Assembly (NCBI GenBank): GCA_024998625.1 | Contig: JACOEL010000001.1 | Coordinates: forward strand, 186,001-250,000 | Direction of reading: 5' to 3' | From: Nitrospira sp. | Lineage (GTDB): Bacteria > Nitrospirota > Nitrospiria > Nitrospirales > Nitrospiraceae | DNA length: 64,000 nt | In this document: in pieces, positions 27,208 to 35,374 of the stretch | Numbering within the stretch: position 1 is the first letter of the stretch | How the letters are laid out: every line of letters begins with the position of its first letter | Made by a program: the position numbers and the translations under genes | The notes under the pieces: model-generated | What the model was told of the DNA's origin: nothing | The model's database searches: none | Seen by the model: the letters and a program-made list of their open reading frames with translations, nothing else

Positions 27208-27244
27208 GGCGCACTCCTTAATTCTTCTGATGAACCGAGGTTAC

Positions 27245-28360
27245 TTAAAACAACGTGACATTGGCGTCTTCAGACGAGGCGTTGCCGTGCGCCGATGGGG
27301 ACACATGCCCGTTCGCGGCCTTGTTGAAAACAGCGCGTTCTGCTTCCATGGTGTAGCTGCGGTCGAGCTTCGTCAGAAAGTCCATCTTGGCCGCCACCTG
27401 CTCCTGTGAACAGCCGTGAATCAAGGCATCCATCACGGCGCGAACCTCGGTAAGCGGTTCGATGACATGTTCCAGCTTCTGTCTCGTGATGTCCTGAAAC
27501 TGAAGCGCCATAATGATTTGACCGACGTCGCGCGCCAGTTCAGCCGCATGGGATTTCGAATTCAGAACAGCCGATTTGAGCGTATGGTTCCGTTCGGCTA
27601 GGTCACGCGTCATCTTGTCGAGGCGATGTTTAATCGACAGGGTTTTGCTCAGATCGACGGAGGCCAAGCTTTCGACTGTGCCCATCGCCGACGCGGTGCT
27701 CTTCTGAACCGCCATGACGAGGCTGTTAATGCTGCTGGCAGCTTGTCCTGAACGGTTCGCCAGTTTAGTCACTTCATCGGCTACCACGGCAAACCCGCGG
27801 CCATGCTCCCCGGCACGGGCGGCTTCGATCGCGGCATTGAGCGCCAGCAACCGGGTCTGGTCTGCAATGAATTCAATTTCACCGATCATGCCGGTGATCG
27901 CTTTGGTGCTCCGCTCGACTTCATCCATAATGGTCGCCACCTGCAGCGCCATTTCCGACGACTTCATGACGTCACCGACGAAGCCTTCGAGCATGGTGTC
28001 GGTCGTTTTCAAGACCGTATCGAGACTCATCTCGCCGTCTCCGAAGTGGTGGCTCGACTCCTTGGCTTGTAATGTCGCGCGTGAGGCGATCATCCTGAAC
28101 CGCTGCCCCAGATCGGTGGCCGCCTGCTCCGTCTGGCTGATCACCGTTTTCATTTGAGCGTTTAAGACGGCAACCAGGGGAATTGCGGACTGTCCCAGTT
28201 GCTCCCAAGCAGCGGTACGCTCAGCCTGCTTCTTCAGCATGGCATCATGTGCGGCCTGCAGACCCTGTTTAGCTGAGGTTGTTTGGCGTTGAAACCAACT
28301 CCAGGACACGCAGATACCGATAAGGAACGCCCCGAGGGATATTGACAAGTATGAAATCAT
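27245..28360 (-). CDS. Membrane-anchored MCP signalling protein without a periplasmic sensor
   Basis: 371 residues. A single N-terminal membrane helix (about 5-23) is followed directly by a cytoplasmic helical region. There is no periplasmic domain, PAS domain or second helix. The MCP hairpin is [22 protein letters not shown], a variant of the standard tip. The C-terminal part ([20 protein letters not shown]) is followed by a flexible tail ending DANVTLF, matching the end of CheD. It could sense membrane state or form mixed arrays with other receptors. It sits second in the operon after the STAS gene. Confidence 0.85.
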   Translation of the reverse strand: MISYLSISLGAFLIGICVSWSWFQRQTTSAKQGLQAAHDAMLKKQAERTAAWEQLGQSAIPLVAVLNAQMKTVISQTEQAATDLGQRFRMIASRATLQAKESSHHFGDGEMSLDTVLKTTDTMLEGFVGDVMKSSEMALQVATIMDEVERSTKAITGMIGEIEFIADQTRLLALNAAIEAARAGEHGRGFAVVADEVTKLANRSGQAASSINSLVMAVQKSTASAMGTVESLASVDLSKTLSIKHRLDKMTRDLAERNHTLKSAVLNSKSHAAELARDVGQIIMALQFQDITRQKLEHVIEPLTEVRAVMDALIHGCSQEQVAAKMDFLTKLDRSYTMEAERAVFNKAANGHVSPSAHGNASSEDANVTLF

Positions 28361-28401
28361 CGGCGGTTTTTCCCGTACGTGTTGACGAAGTGGGACAATT
28401 G

Positions 28402-28632
28402 TTACGCGCCCAATTCGGCCATGCGCGCTCGCATGGGGTCGGTCAAGCCCGTCAACATGAGGCGTTCCGATCGCCGGACGGCGATAAGCAGTTGAATCGC
28501 TGAGGCATCCAGTTTGTCTACTTCGGAGAGGTCCAGTTCGACCTGAGGATGGGCGGTGACCGCCTGTTTGATTTCTTCATACAAGGCACCGACTTCAAAT
28601 ATTGTTACATCACCAGCCGGCTTGAGTCTCAT
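28402..28632 (-). CDS. Small STAS-domain protein
   Basis: 76 residues: [20 protein letters not shown], then [22 protein letters not shown]. The Asp-Ala-Ser context matches MlaB/RsbV-like STAS domains with one candidate phospho-Ser. ATG 28632 is preceded by AAGGAAGG. A sigma-28-like promoter ends 41 bases upstream, so the longer frame to 28668 would put the start codon at about the predicted transcription start. It is the first gene of the set 1 transcript. A STAS protein heading a che operon also occurs in other bacteria, where it links a kinase output to partner switching. Confidence 0.8.
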   Translation of the reverse strand: MRLKPAGDVTIFEVGALYEEIKQAVTAHPQVELDLSEVDKLDASAIQLLIAVRRSERLMLTGLTDPMRARMAELGA

Positions 28633-28672
28633 GAACGCCTTCCTTGCAAGAGGTGAACTCCGCCTCACGCAC

Positions 28673-28699
28673 GTATCGGTCAGCGTCGGAGAATTCTTA
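28673..28699 (-). promoter_or_regulatory. Candidate sigma-28 promoter for chemotaxis set 1
   Basis: On the minus strand: TAAGAATT, 11 bases, ACCGATAC. This compares with the flagellar sigma consensus TAAAGTTT-N11-GCCGATAA (5 of 8 and 6 of 8 matches, with the core CCGATA intact). Position fits an operon starting at 28632 with a leader of about 34 bases. The spacing and core are right; the flanks are not perfect. Confidence 0.5.
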
Positions 28700-28772
28700 A
28701 CACCTAAGGGTGTTGCCGTAGAAACCGCGGAGACTGGTCGCTCTCCACGGATGTCGGAGGTGTCGACCGCCT

Positions 28773-29552
28773 TCAGAGCGGTTGAGCCGGAGGGGCATTT
28801 CCAGGCAACATGGAATCGAGAGTTTCCTCGGTCAGGCCCTTCTCCAGAATAATGATTTCAACCCGACGGTTTTTCGTCCGGCCTTCAGGCGTATCGTTGG
28901 TTGCGATGGGTTTGGAGTCGGCGAATCCGGTGGCGGAGAGGTGTGAAATCGGCACTTCGTAGAGTTCGGAAAAAATTCTGACGACCATGACGGCACGGAC
29001 GGCCGACAGTTCCCAGTTCGATGGGAATTGCGCGGTCCTGATCGGCACATTGTCGGTATGACCGAGAATACGGACATGTCGATCCATCTCGATCAGAATC
29101 TGAGCCAGGGATTTCAGAAACGGCAGGGCCTCAGGGCGTACCCGTGCTTCTCCGCTCGCAAAAAGAATCGATTCGGGCAGGGAAATCATGATGGTCCCGT
29201 TGCCGGTTTCGATAATTTTGATATCGGGCATCTCCAGCGCGAGCGACGGATGAATCCTTTTCATGATTTCTTTCATCCGCCGGATGACCGGTTCGTTGGC
29301 GCTGGACATGTCGGGATTGATCATCTTCGGCTTGGCGTCACCGACGGCGAAGGGCAAGCGGCTGGACGGCGTACTGTTCACCGGATTCAATGCCGCTTTG
29401 ATCGAATCGCTCACCGTTCGGTACTTGCCCTCGTTGACGGACGACACCGAATACATCACGACGAAAAAGGCGAACAGCAGCGTGATGAAGTCCGCATAGG
29501 ACACCAGCCAGCGTTCGTGGTTTTCGTGCTCTTCGTGTTTCTTCTTTGCCAT
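28773..29552 (-). CDS. motB: MotB: flagellar stator protein with OmpA-type peptidoglycan-binding domain
   Basis: 259 residues. A short cytoplasmic lead-in (MAKKKHEEHENHERW) precedes one membrane helix with the ion-binding Asp in SYADFITLLFAFFVVMYS. The periplasmic plug and OmpA domain contain SLPESILFASGEARV and the peptidoglycan-binding RILGHTDNVP, then NWELSAVRA and KNRRVEIIIL. It couples ion flow to torque with MotA, encoded 81 bases upstream. The C-terminus is short and Pro-rich. Confidence 0.95.
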   Translation of the reverse strand: MAKKKHEEHENHERWLVSYADFITLLFAFFVVMYSVSSVNEGKYRTVSDSIKAALNPVNSTPSSRLPFAVGDAKPKMINPDMSSANEPVIRRMKEIMKRIHPSLALEMPDIKIIETGNGTIMISLPESILFASGEARVRPEALPFLKSLAQILIEMDRHVRILGHTDNVPIRTAQFPSNWELSAVRAVMVVRIFSELYEVPISHLSATGFADSKPIATNDTPEGRTKNRRVEIIILEKGLTEETLDSMLPGNAPPAQPL

Positions 29553-29633
29553 CGAATGCCCGTGAATCGTCCCACATGAAACGTGAAGTATCAGAGCTAG
29601 GCTACGAGATGAGTTTCCGCCCGACGAGCGACG

Positions 29634-30404
29634 TTATTTCTTGTCTTCTTTGGTCCGCTCATGCGGAGGCAGGAAACTTTCGAGTTTTTCCTGTAAGAGC
29701 CTGGGGTTTTCGCCCTGGGCCAGACCGACGAGCCCCATAATCACCATGGTCCTCAACCCGGCTTCTTCCTTTAGTTTAAATTTCATCTTGTTCCCGATCG
29801 GCAGGAAAAACAGGTTCGCTGCGCCGACGCCATAGACGGTTGCCACGAAGGCGACGGCGATACCGCCGCCGAGTTTTGAGGGGTCGGCGAGGTTTTCCAT
29901 CACATGGATCAACCCGAGCACGGCGCCCAGAATCCCGACGGTGGGCGCATATCCGCCGGCGGCTTCCCAGACCTTGGCCGCATGGACCCCTTCCTCTTCA
30001 TGGTGTTCGACCTCGATTTCCAGGATTTCCTGGAGCAATTTCGGATCGGTTCCATCGACGATGAGTTGGATGCCTTTTTTGAAAAATGGATCGTGCAGGT
30101 CCTTCAATTTCCCTTCCAATGCGAGCAACCCCTGCTTCCGTGAGACGTTGGCCAGGTCGAGGATCTGCGTAATCGTGCCTTTCACGTCGTGAGGAGGATT
30201 GGTCAGCGCCAGCGAGACCATACTGATGGATTTCAGGACGACGGAGAGCGGGTTTTGAACGCAACAGGCTCCGATCGTTCCTCCCATGACGATGATAAAT
30301 GCCGTCAGTTGGAGGACTGATCCGACATGGCCGCCTTCGAGCGCTTGACCACCCAGGATGGACCCGATCGCGATGACGACACCTAAGATGGTTGCAATAT
30401 CCAC
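29634..30404 (-). CDS. motA: MotA: flagellar stator ion channel
   Basis: 256 residues with four membrane helices: about 3-20, 30-50, 148-170 and 180-203. The cytoplasmic loop between helices 2 and 3 contains NPPHDVKGTITQILDLANVSR, where charged residues contact FliG. The channel region is YAPTVGILGAVLGLIHVM and GGGIAVAFVATVYGVGAAN. The start is GTG 30404, with GAGGT nine bases upstream. Whether H+ or Na+ drives it cannot be decided confidently by eye. Confidence 0.95.
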   Translation of the reverse strand: MDIATILGVVIAIGSILGGQALEGGHVGSVLQLTAFIIVMGGTIGACCVQNPLSVVLKSISMVSLALTNPPHDVKGTITQILDLANVSRKQGLLALEGKLKDLHDPFFKKGIQLIVDGTDPKLLQEILEIEVEHHEEEGVHAAKVWEAAGGYAPTVGILGAVLGLIHVMENLADPSKLGGGIAVAFVATVYGVGAANLFFLPIGNKMKFKLKEEAGLRTMVIMGLVGLAQGENPRLLQEKLESFLPPHERTKEDKK

Positions 30405-30533
30405 TGGTCGATTACCTCACCACCGCTTCCGGAGGCAGCGCATCGCTGTACCCAGAATGGTGGGCTTGTGTCGTTCAGAAACTCTCTGATAGCGTGCGGT
30501 CAATTCACAATTGTCTTGCATGGAGGTGCTCTT

Positions 30534-30776
30534 GTGGGTCCTGCCGATAGCTTGATGCTCGATGCCAAACAAGCCATTCTCGATGAGCAACATCGGAAGT
30601 TTCAGGTCCTGCAGCAGGAAGGACGTTGGCCGGAAGCCATGCAACAGTTTCATGTCACTCTACGTTGCGCCTCGGATGTGTTGACGGAGTCGTTGCAGTT
30701 GCTTGAGAGGGTCCTTGACGCCCGAAGCCGTCGCGGACCCTCCCAACCACCCTCTTCCGACCCCCAGAGTTCCTAA
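30534..30776 (+). CDS. Small helical protein, unknown function
   Basis: 80 residues on the opposite strand to all neighbours. GTG 30534 is chosen because a perfect GGAGG (30522-30526) lies seven bases upstream. The protein (VGPADSLMLDAKQAILDEQ, then a Gln-rich amphipathic helix and LRCASDVLTESLQLLERVL) looks like a two-helix coiled-coil, with a short Pro/Ser-rich tail. It lies between motA (divergent) and cheW of set 2 (convergent, 58 bases away). It resembles small flagellar chaperones or adaptors in size and character, but I recognise no family. The strong ribosome-binding site is the main support. Confidence 0.5.
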   Translation: MGPADSLMLDAKQAILDEQHRKFQVLQQEGRWPEAMQQFHVTLRCASDVLTESLQLLERVLDARSRRGPSQPPSSDPQSS

Positions 30777-30834
30777 CGCACCCCTGGATGATCGCAACGC
30801 TTCTGCAGCACCTCTCTCCCGGTCAGGCAGCTTC

Positions 30835-31353
30835 TTACGCTGCTTCCCGGGCTAGGAGCAGCCGGCTCAGATCCACCAGAATAAGGAGGCGGTCATCGAT
30901 CCGCCCGACTCCCTGGGTGAATTCAGCACCGGCCATCGTGCCGACCGAAGGCGGCGGCTCAATGGCGCTTCTCGGCACCCGCAACACCTCTTCCACTGAA
31001 TCCACGATCAGTCCGACCAGTCGTGCCTGCACCGAGACCACCACGATGCGCGTCTGGGTGGTCTGTTGGGCTCCGCTCAAACCAAAGAGTTTGCGGAGGT
31101 CCAAGACGGGAATGATGCGGCCCCGCAGGTTGATGACTCCCTCCACATAGGGGGGCGTCTTCGGAACTCGCGTCACTTCCACGATCCGGTTGATCTCCTG
31201 CACACTGAGGACATCGACCGCGAACTCTTCGCTTCCGATCAGACAAATCACGAACTGCAGCAGATCGTCACCGGCCTTCTCCTCCAGACGCTCCGCAGAG
31301 TGCTCCGCGGGCGCCTGGTAGTGAGATTGCACCTGTTGTCCAGTCGCACTCAT
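30835..31353 (-). CDS. cheW: CheW coupling protein (set 2)
   Basis: 172 residues. The CheW domain is LLQFVICLIGSEEFAVDVLSV, RVPKTPPYVEGVINLRGRII and VGLIVDSVEEVLRVPRSA. A polar 30-residue N-terminal extension precedes it (SATGQQVQSHYQAPAEHSAE). It follows the haem-motif receptor gene by 27 bases, so it probably couples that receptor to the CheA at 35375. Confidence 0.94.
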   Translation of the reverse strand: MSATGQQVQSHYQAPAEHSAERLEEKAGDDLLQFVICLIGSEEFAVDVLSVQEINRIVEVTRVPKTPPYVEGVINLRGRIIPVLDLRKLFGLSGAQQTTQTRIVVVSVQARLVGLIVDSVEEVLRVPRSAIEPPPSVGTMAGAEFTQGVGRIDDRLLILVDLSRLLLAREAA

Positions 31354-31380
31354 GCTGGGCTCCTTCTCGTGGTTAGCCGT

Positions 31381-33066
31381 CTACAGCTTGAATCCACCCA
31401 CGATCCCCTGCAGTTCGACCGCCAACTGACTCAGGTCCTGACTGGCCTTCGCCGACTCATGTGCGCCGGACGACGACTCTTTGGTGACCTTTGCCACATT
31501 CTCGATATCGCTCGCAATCTGTTGTGTCGCGACCGATTGCTGTTCAGACGCCACGGCAATCTGCCGGATCATATCGGCGCTTTCCGAGACCATGCGCACG
31601 ATCTGCGACAGGGCTTCACCGGTCTTATTGACCAGGTCCACACCGGCCGTGACTTTCTGCGTGCCCTGCTGCATCGAGTCCACGGCACCACGTGTATCCT
31701 GCTGGATCTGGCGAATCATGTCGCCGATTTCCTTGGTTGCTTTGGTGGTCCGTTCCGCAAGTTTCCGGACTTCATCGGCCACCACCGCGAATCCCCGACC
31801 CTGTTCCCCGGCTCGAGCCGCTTCAATGGCCGCGTTCAAGGCCAGCAAATTGGTCTGGTCGGCGATGTCTTCGATTGTGCGTACGATCTCGCCGATCTGG
31901 TCGGACGATTTGCCCAAATCAGAGATAATCGTCGCCGAATTCGACACGGCTTCGGACAACTGTTGCATACCCGAGATGGTGCTCGACACTACGGTTCCGC
32001 CTTCTTGAGCGGTTTTCACGGTGTCTTGTGCCAGACTGGCTGCTTTGCCGGAGTTCTGCGCCACCTGGCCGACGGTTGCATTCATTTCTTCCACCGCGGC
32101 GGCAGTTTGAGAGGCGCGCGATGTCAAGGTGTCGGTGCCTTTCGAAATTTCCTCAGCGGTCGCGGATAATTCCACCGAGGCGGACGCCACTTTGTCCGTC
32201 ACGTGGGCGACCTTCTTGATCATGTGCTGCAGTTTTTCAATAAACTCGTTGAAATACTTGCCCATGTGAGCGATTTCATCGTTGCCTTCAGCCGGTACAC
32301 GTTTGGTGAGGTCGCCTTCTCCTTTGGCGATGTCGCGCGAAATCTCGCTCATTTTGGCCAAGGGCAGCAGGACGATGTTGCGCAGCAGGAAATATGTGAT
32401 CACCAGAATGAGCACGACGATCCCGGCCATCAAACCGCCGGCTTGCCACATCGATTTGCCGGACATGGCGATAGCAGGGCCCATCGGCAGGGCTACGCTC
32501 AGCATGCCGAGTGTGTCGCCGACCTGGTTGCTCGTATGGCAGCTCAGACAGGCGGCAGTCGTCGCTTTGTCGACCACAGCGCGGCGAAAGGTCGGCACCC
32601 CGTTGACTTCATCTCGTCGGGCGTAGCTCTCCGCCCCACTCATGATGGCCCTAATGGCCTCGTTCTCAAAATTGTCCTTCGGAGAATTTGAGGGGTTCAT
32701 GGGGTTCTGACTCACCAACCTGGCGCTATACATGCCGGATCGGTTGGCTTCCTCGCCCATTTCCCGAACGGCAGTGGCCGGCACAGGGATGGCATCCGCA
32801 TTGCCCGCATGATCTTTGAGCACCTGAATGTCCGAACCGGCCTTCGATTTCTTGATTTTCGCGGCATAATTGCTGGCGATGTAGGCCCGCCCGATCAGAA
32901 TCTGTTGAGACAGCACTTGGGCACGTCCGCTCAACATCGTATCCATCTTTTCTTCTTCTTGTTGGTATAGGATGAACAGCCCGATGCCGATGGCAATGAC
33001 CGCCGCCACGGAAATCGCCAGGATGAACTTAGGCCCGATAGTCATGCTCTTCATGATGCTCCCCAT
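31381..33066 (-). CDS. Methyl-accepting chemotaxis protein with c-type haem periplasmic sensor
   Basis: 561 residues. Membrane helices at about 14-34 and 207-229 bracket an extracytoplasmic domain of about 170 residues. That domain carries a c-type haem motif CLSCH (Cys173, Cys176, His177) and resembles DUF3365/Tll0287-like sensors. HAMP (about 230-285) and the MCP domain ([22 protein letters not shown]) follow. Covalent haem in the periplasm implies sensing of redox state, O2, NO or a haem ligand. ATG 33066 has AGGAGG close upstream; ATG 33054 is an alternative. It lies in set 2 with its own cheW downstream. Confidence 0.92.
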   Translation of the reverse strand: MGSIMKSMTIGPKFILAISVAAVIAIGIGLFILYQQEEEKMDTMLSGRAQVLSQQILIGRAYIASNYAAKIKKSKAGSDIQVLKDHAGNADAIPVPATAVREMGEEANRSGMYSARLVSQNPMNPSNSPKDNFENEAIRAIMSGAESYARRDEVNGVPTFRRAVVDKATTAACLSCHTSNQVGDTLGMLSVALPMGPAIAMSGKSMWQAGGLMAGIVVLILVITYFLLRNIVLLPLAKMSEISRDIAKGEGDLTKRVPAEGNDEIAHMGKYFNEFIEKLQHMIKKVAHVTDKVASASVELSATAEEISKGTDTLTSRASQTAAAVEEMNATVGQVAQNSGKAASLAQDTVKTAQEGGTVVSSTISGMQQLSEAVSNSATIISDLGKSSDQIGEIVRTIEDIADQTNLLALNAAIEAARAGEQGRGFAVVADEVRKLAERTTKATKEIGDMIRQIQQDTRGAVDSMQQGTQKVTAGVDLVNKTGEALSQIVRMVSESADMIRQIAVASEQQSVATQQIASDIENVAKVTKESSSGAHESAKASQDLSQLAVELQGIVGGFKL

Positions 33067-33114
33067 AACTCCTCCTACCTCTCCATGTGTGAACGGTTGA
33101 ACTGACGATCCCTG

Positions 33115-34230
33115 TCACACCATATTCATGATTTCGCCGACCACTTTAGAGAGCGAAACCACTTTTTCCGCACATCCGGCCTCGACGACGGCTTTCGGCA
33201 TGCCGTACACGACACTCGATGCCTCGTCTTGCGCCACGGTCCGACCCTTCGCTGCTTTGATGGCCTTCATTCCCTCCAGGCCGTCATGGCCCATTCCGGT
33301 CAGAATCACTCCGATCGTCCGTTCGCCGTACAGCGCCGCCACCGACTTCAACATGATATCGACCGACGGGGCGTGTGGATGGTTTTCCAGATTGGGCGAT
33401 AGTTTGACGACGGAACTCGTAATCGATTTCTTGACGATCCGAAACTGCATTCCGCCGGGAGCGACAAGCACGCACCCGGGCTTGACTTCATCTCCCTCGA
33501 CCGCTTCCCGCACGTCCAAGGCACACAGATTGTTCAGTCGTTCGGCAAACGGTTTCGTGAAGGACTTTGGCATGTGCTGAACGATGACGATGCCGGCCGG
33601 AAAATCAGCAGGAATCGTCGGGATGATCTCAAACAGCGCTTGCGGCCCCCCCGTCGAGCAGCCGATGGCGATCAATTTGCTGCCGCGAGTCACCGTGACC
33701 GACCGGCTGCTGAGCGCTTTCGCCGGCATGGCGGCCGGCCTGACGCTGCCGGCGATCGGCATCTGTTTCAATTTTGCGCCGGCATACCTGGCCGCCAGCA
33801 CTTTGGAAACCAATTGCTTCTGAATTTCCGTGATTTTCGAGGACACGCCGTCCAGTTGCTTCGGCACAAAATCCACCGCGCCCCACTCCAGCGCTTGCAG
33901 GGTTTCTTGCGCGCCTTCGACGGTGATCGAGCTGACCATAATGACTGGCACAGGAAACCGCGACATGATCTGCTGCAGCGCCTGCAACCCCGTCATTCCC
34001 GGCATTTCCACATCCATCGTGACGACATCAGGCTTCAACTGCTGGACCTGTTGAATCGCTTCTTCGCCGTTTCGCGCGACGCCCACAACCTGAATCTGTT
34101 TGCCCTCTTCCAACATGGTCGTCAGGCTTTTTCTCATGAACGCGGAATCGTCCACGACGAGGACGCGAACCGGGCCGGTGGACTGCTGTGTCTGTGCGAG
34201 TGGGAGTGTCATAACGTCTTGCCGATACAT
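33115..34230 (-). CDS. cheB: CheB methylesterase/response regulator (set 2)
   Basis: 371 residues. Receiver: VLVVDDSAFMRKSLTTML and acceptor Asp in DVVTMDVEMPGMTG. Linker of about 50 residues with basic patches. Esterase: catalytic Ser in AIGCSTGGPQALFEII, His in VIVQHMPKSFTKPFAERLN, Asp in ILTGMGHDGLEGMK. It demethylates receptors of set 2. It is clearly a paralogue, not a recent copy, of the cheB at 18321 (different linker, and Cys rather than Ser before the catalytic Ser). ATG 34230 or 34212 may be the start. Confidence 0.95.
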   Translation of the reverse strand: MYRQDVMTLPLAQTQQSTGPVRVLVVDDSAFMRKSLTTMLEEGKQIQVVGVARNGEEAIQQVQQLKPDVVTMDVEMPGMTGLQALQQIMSRFPVPVIMVSSITVEGAQETLQALEWGAVDFVPKQLDGVSSKITEIQKQLVSKVLAARYAGAKLKQMPIAGSVRPAAMPAKALSSRSVTVTRGSKLIAIGCSTGGPQALFEIIPTIPADFPAGIVIVQHMPKSFTKPFAERLNNLCALDVREAVEGDEVKPGCVLVAPGGMQFRIVKKSITSSVVKLSPNLENHPHAPSVDIMLKSVAALYGERTIGVILTGMGHDGLEGMKAIKAAKGRTVAQDEASSVVYGMPKAVVEAGCAEKVVSLSKVVGEIMNMV

Positions 34231-34293
34231 CGGCCGTCTGCTCCGAAAGCTTAAGTGTTCGCCCGAATCGAGGGGCGCCCTTCCGTTGAGTGG

Positions 34294-35277
34294 TTATGCG
34301 GCTTTCTGAGCCTGCTGGCTGGATTCCTCGATGTGAAATGCGAGTTTCTCCCCCAACATTTTGGCGTCGAATTTGGTGATGTAATCGGTCGCCCCGACGG
34401 CCCGTCCCTTTTCCATGTTGCAGGCCCCGGTCAAGGAGGAGTGCAGCATGACAGGCAGATGGGCCAGCCTCGGATCGGCCCGGATGTGTTTCGTCAAGGT
34501 GAATCCATCCATTTCCGGCATCTCGATATCGCTGAGAATGCATTGGATCTGGTCCACTCGCTCCTTCCCCTCCGCCGTGGCTTGATCAGCGAGAGCTTGC
34601 AGTTTCGCCCAGGCTTCCCCCCCGGTAGTCGCCATGATGTACGACATCTCGAGGCGTTCCAATGCCTTTCGAATCTGCATCCGCGCAACGGACGAGTCGT
34701 CGGCAAACAACATGCATTTCGATTTCAGTGCTGGGGCGGCCACCATACCGGCGAAGACCTCATCGTCCGAGCGAGGGCAAATGTCGTTCAATACTTTTTC
34801 CACGTCGAGAATCAAGACCATGCGACCATCTTCCAGCATCGTGACCGCTGTGACCGCACCCTTATTGTTTTCCCTGACAATCGCGGGTGGCGTCTTAATG
34901 GCGGACCAAGAGAACCGAATGATGCGATCGACGCCGGCGACGAGAAACCCCTGCAAACTGCCGTTGTATTCGGATACGATCAAATAGGGATGCGTGCCGG
35001 GCGGACCTCCCGGTTGACCCTCGTTTTCCGTCCCCAACCCCAAGCTTCGTTTGAGGCCCACCACGGGAACCATGATCCCGCGAATATTGGCCATGCCGAC
35101 GATGCGGCTGTCCGCTTCCGGAATCTGCGTGAGCTCCGGCAGTTTCATCACCTCGCGAACTTTGAAGACGTTGATTCCGAAGATTTCGTTGGTTCCAAGT
35201 TTAAACAACAGCAGCTCCATCTGATTGGCCCCGGCCAATCGGGTTCGAGCATCAATTTCATTAATGAGAGTGGACAT
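34294..35277 (-). CDS. cheV: CheV: CheW domain fused to a receiver
   Basis: 327 residues. The CheW-like N-terminal half (about 15-165: LLLFKLGTNEIFGINVFKV, MKLPELTQIPEADSRIVGM) is followed by a receiver (about 185-320). The receiver has MLFADDSSVARMQIRKAL, acceptor Asp in CILSDIEMPEMDGFTL and Lys in YITKFDAKML. It couples receptors to CheA in a phosphorylation-adjustable way and can act in adaptation. It is placed between cheB and cheA of set 2. Confidence 0.93.
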   Translation of the reverse strand: MSTLINEIDARTRLAGANQMELLLFKLGTNEIFGINVFKVREVMKLPELTQIPEADSRIVGMANIRGIMVPVVGLKRSLGLGTENEGQPGGPPGTHPYLIVSEYNGSLQGFLVAGVDRIIRFSWSAIKTPPAIVRENNKGAVTAVTMLEDGRMVLILDVEKVLNDICPRSDDEVFAGMVAAPALKSKCMLFADDSSVARMQIRKALERLEMSYIMATTGGEAWAKLQALADQATAEGKERVDQIQCILSDIEMPEMDGFTLTKHIRADPRLAHLPVMLHSSLTGACNMEKGRAVGATDYITKFDAKMLGEKLAFHIEESSQQAQKAA

Positions 35278-35374
35278 ACTTCCTCCGATCTCGCGCGTCG
35301 CTGTTCATCTGTCGCATGACAGTATCCAGGCAAATGGTGCTCACCTGAGACTGCTGGTTCGTCGCGGATGGCCG

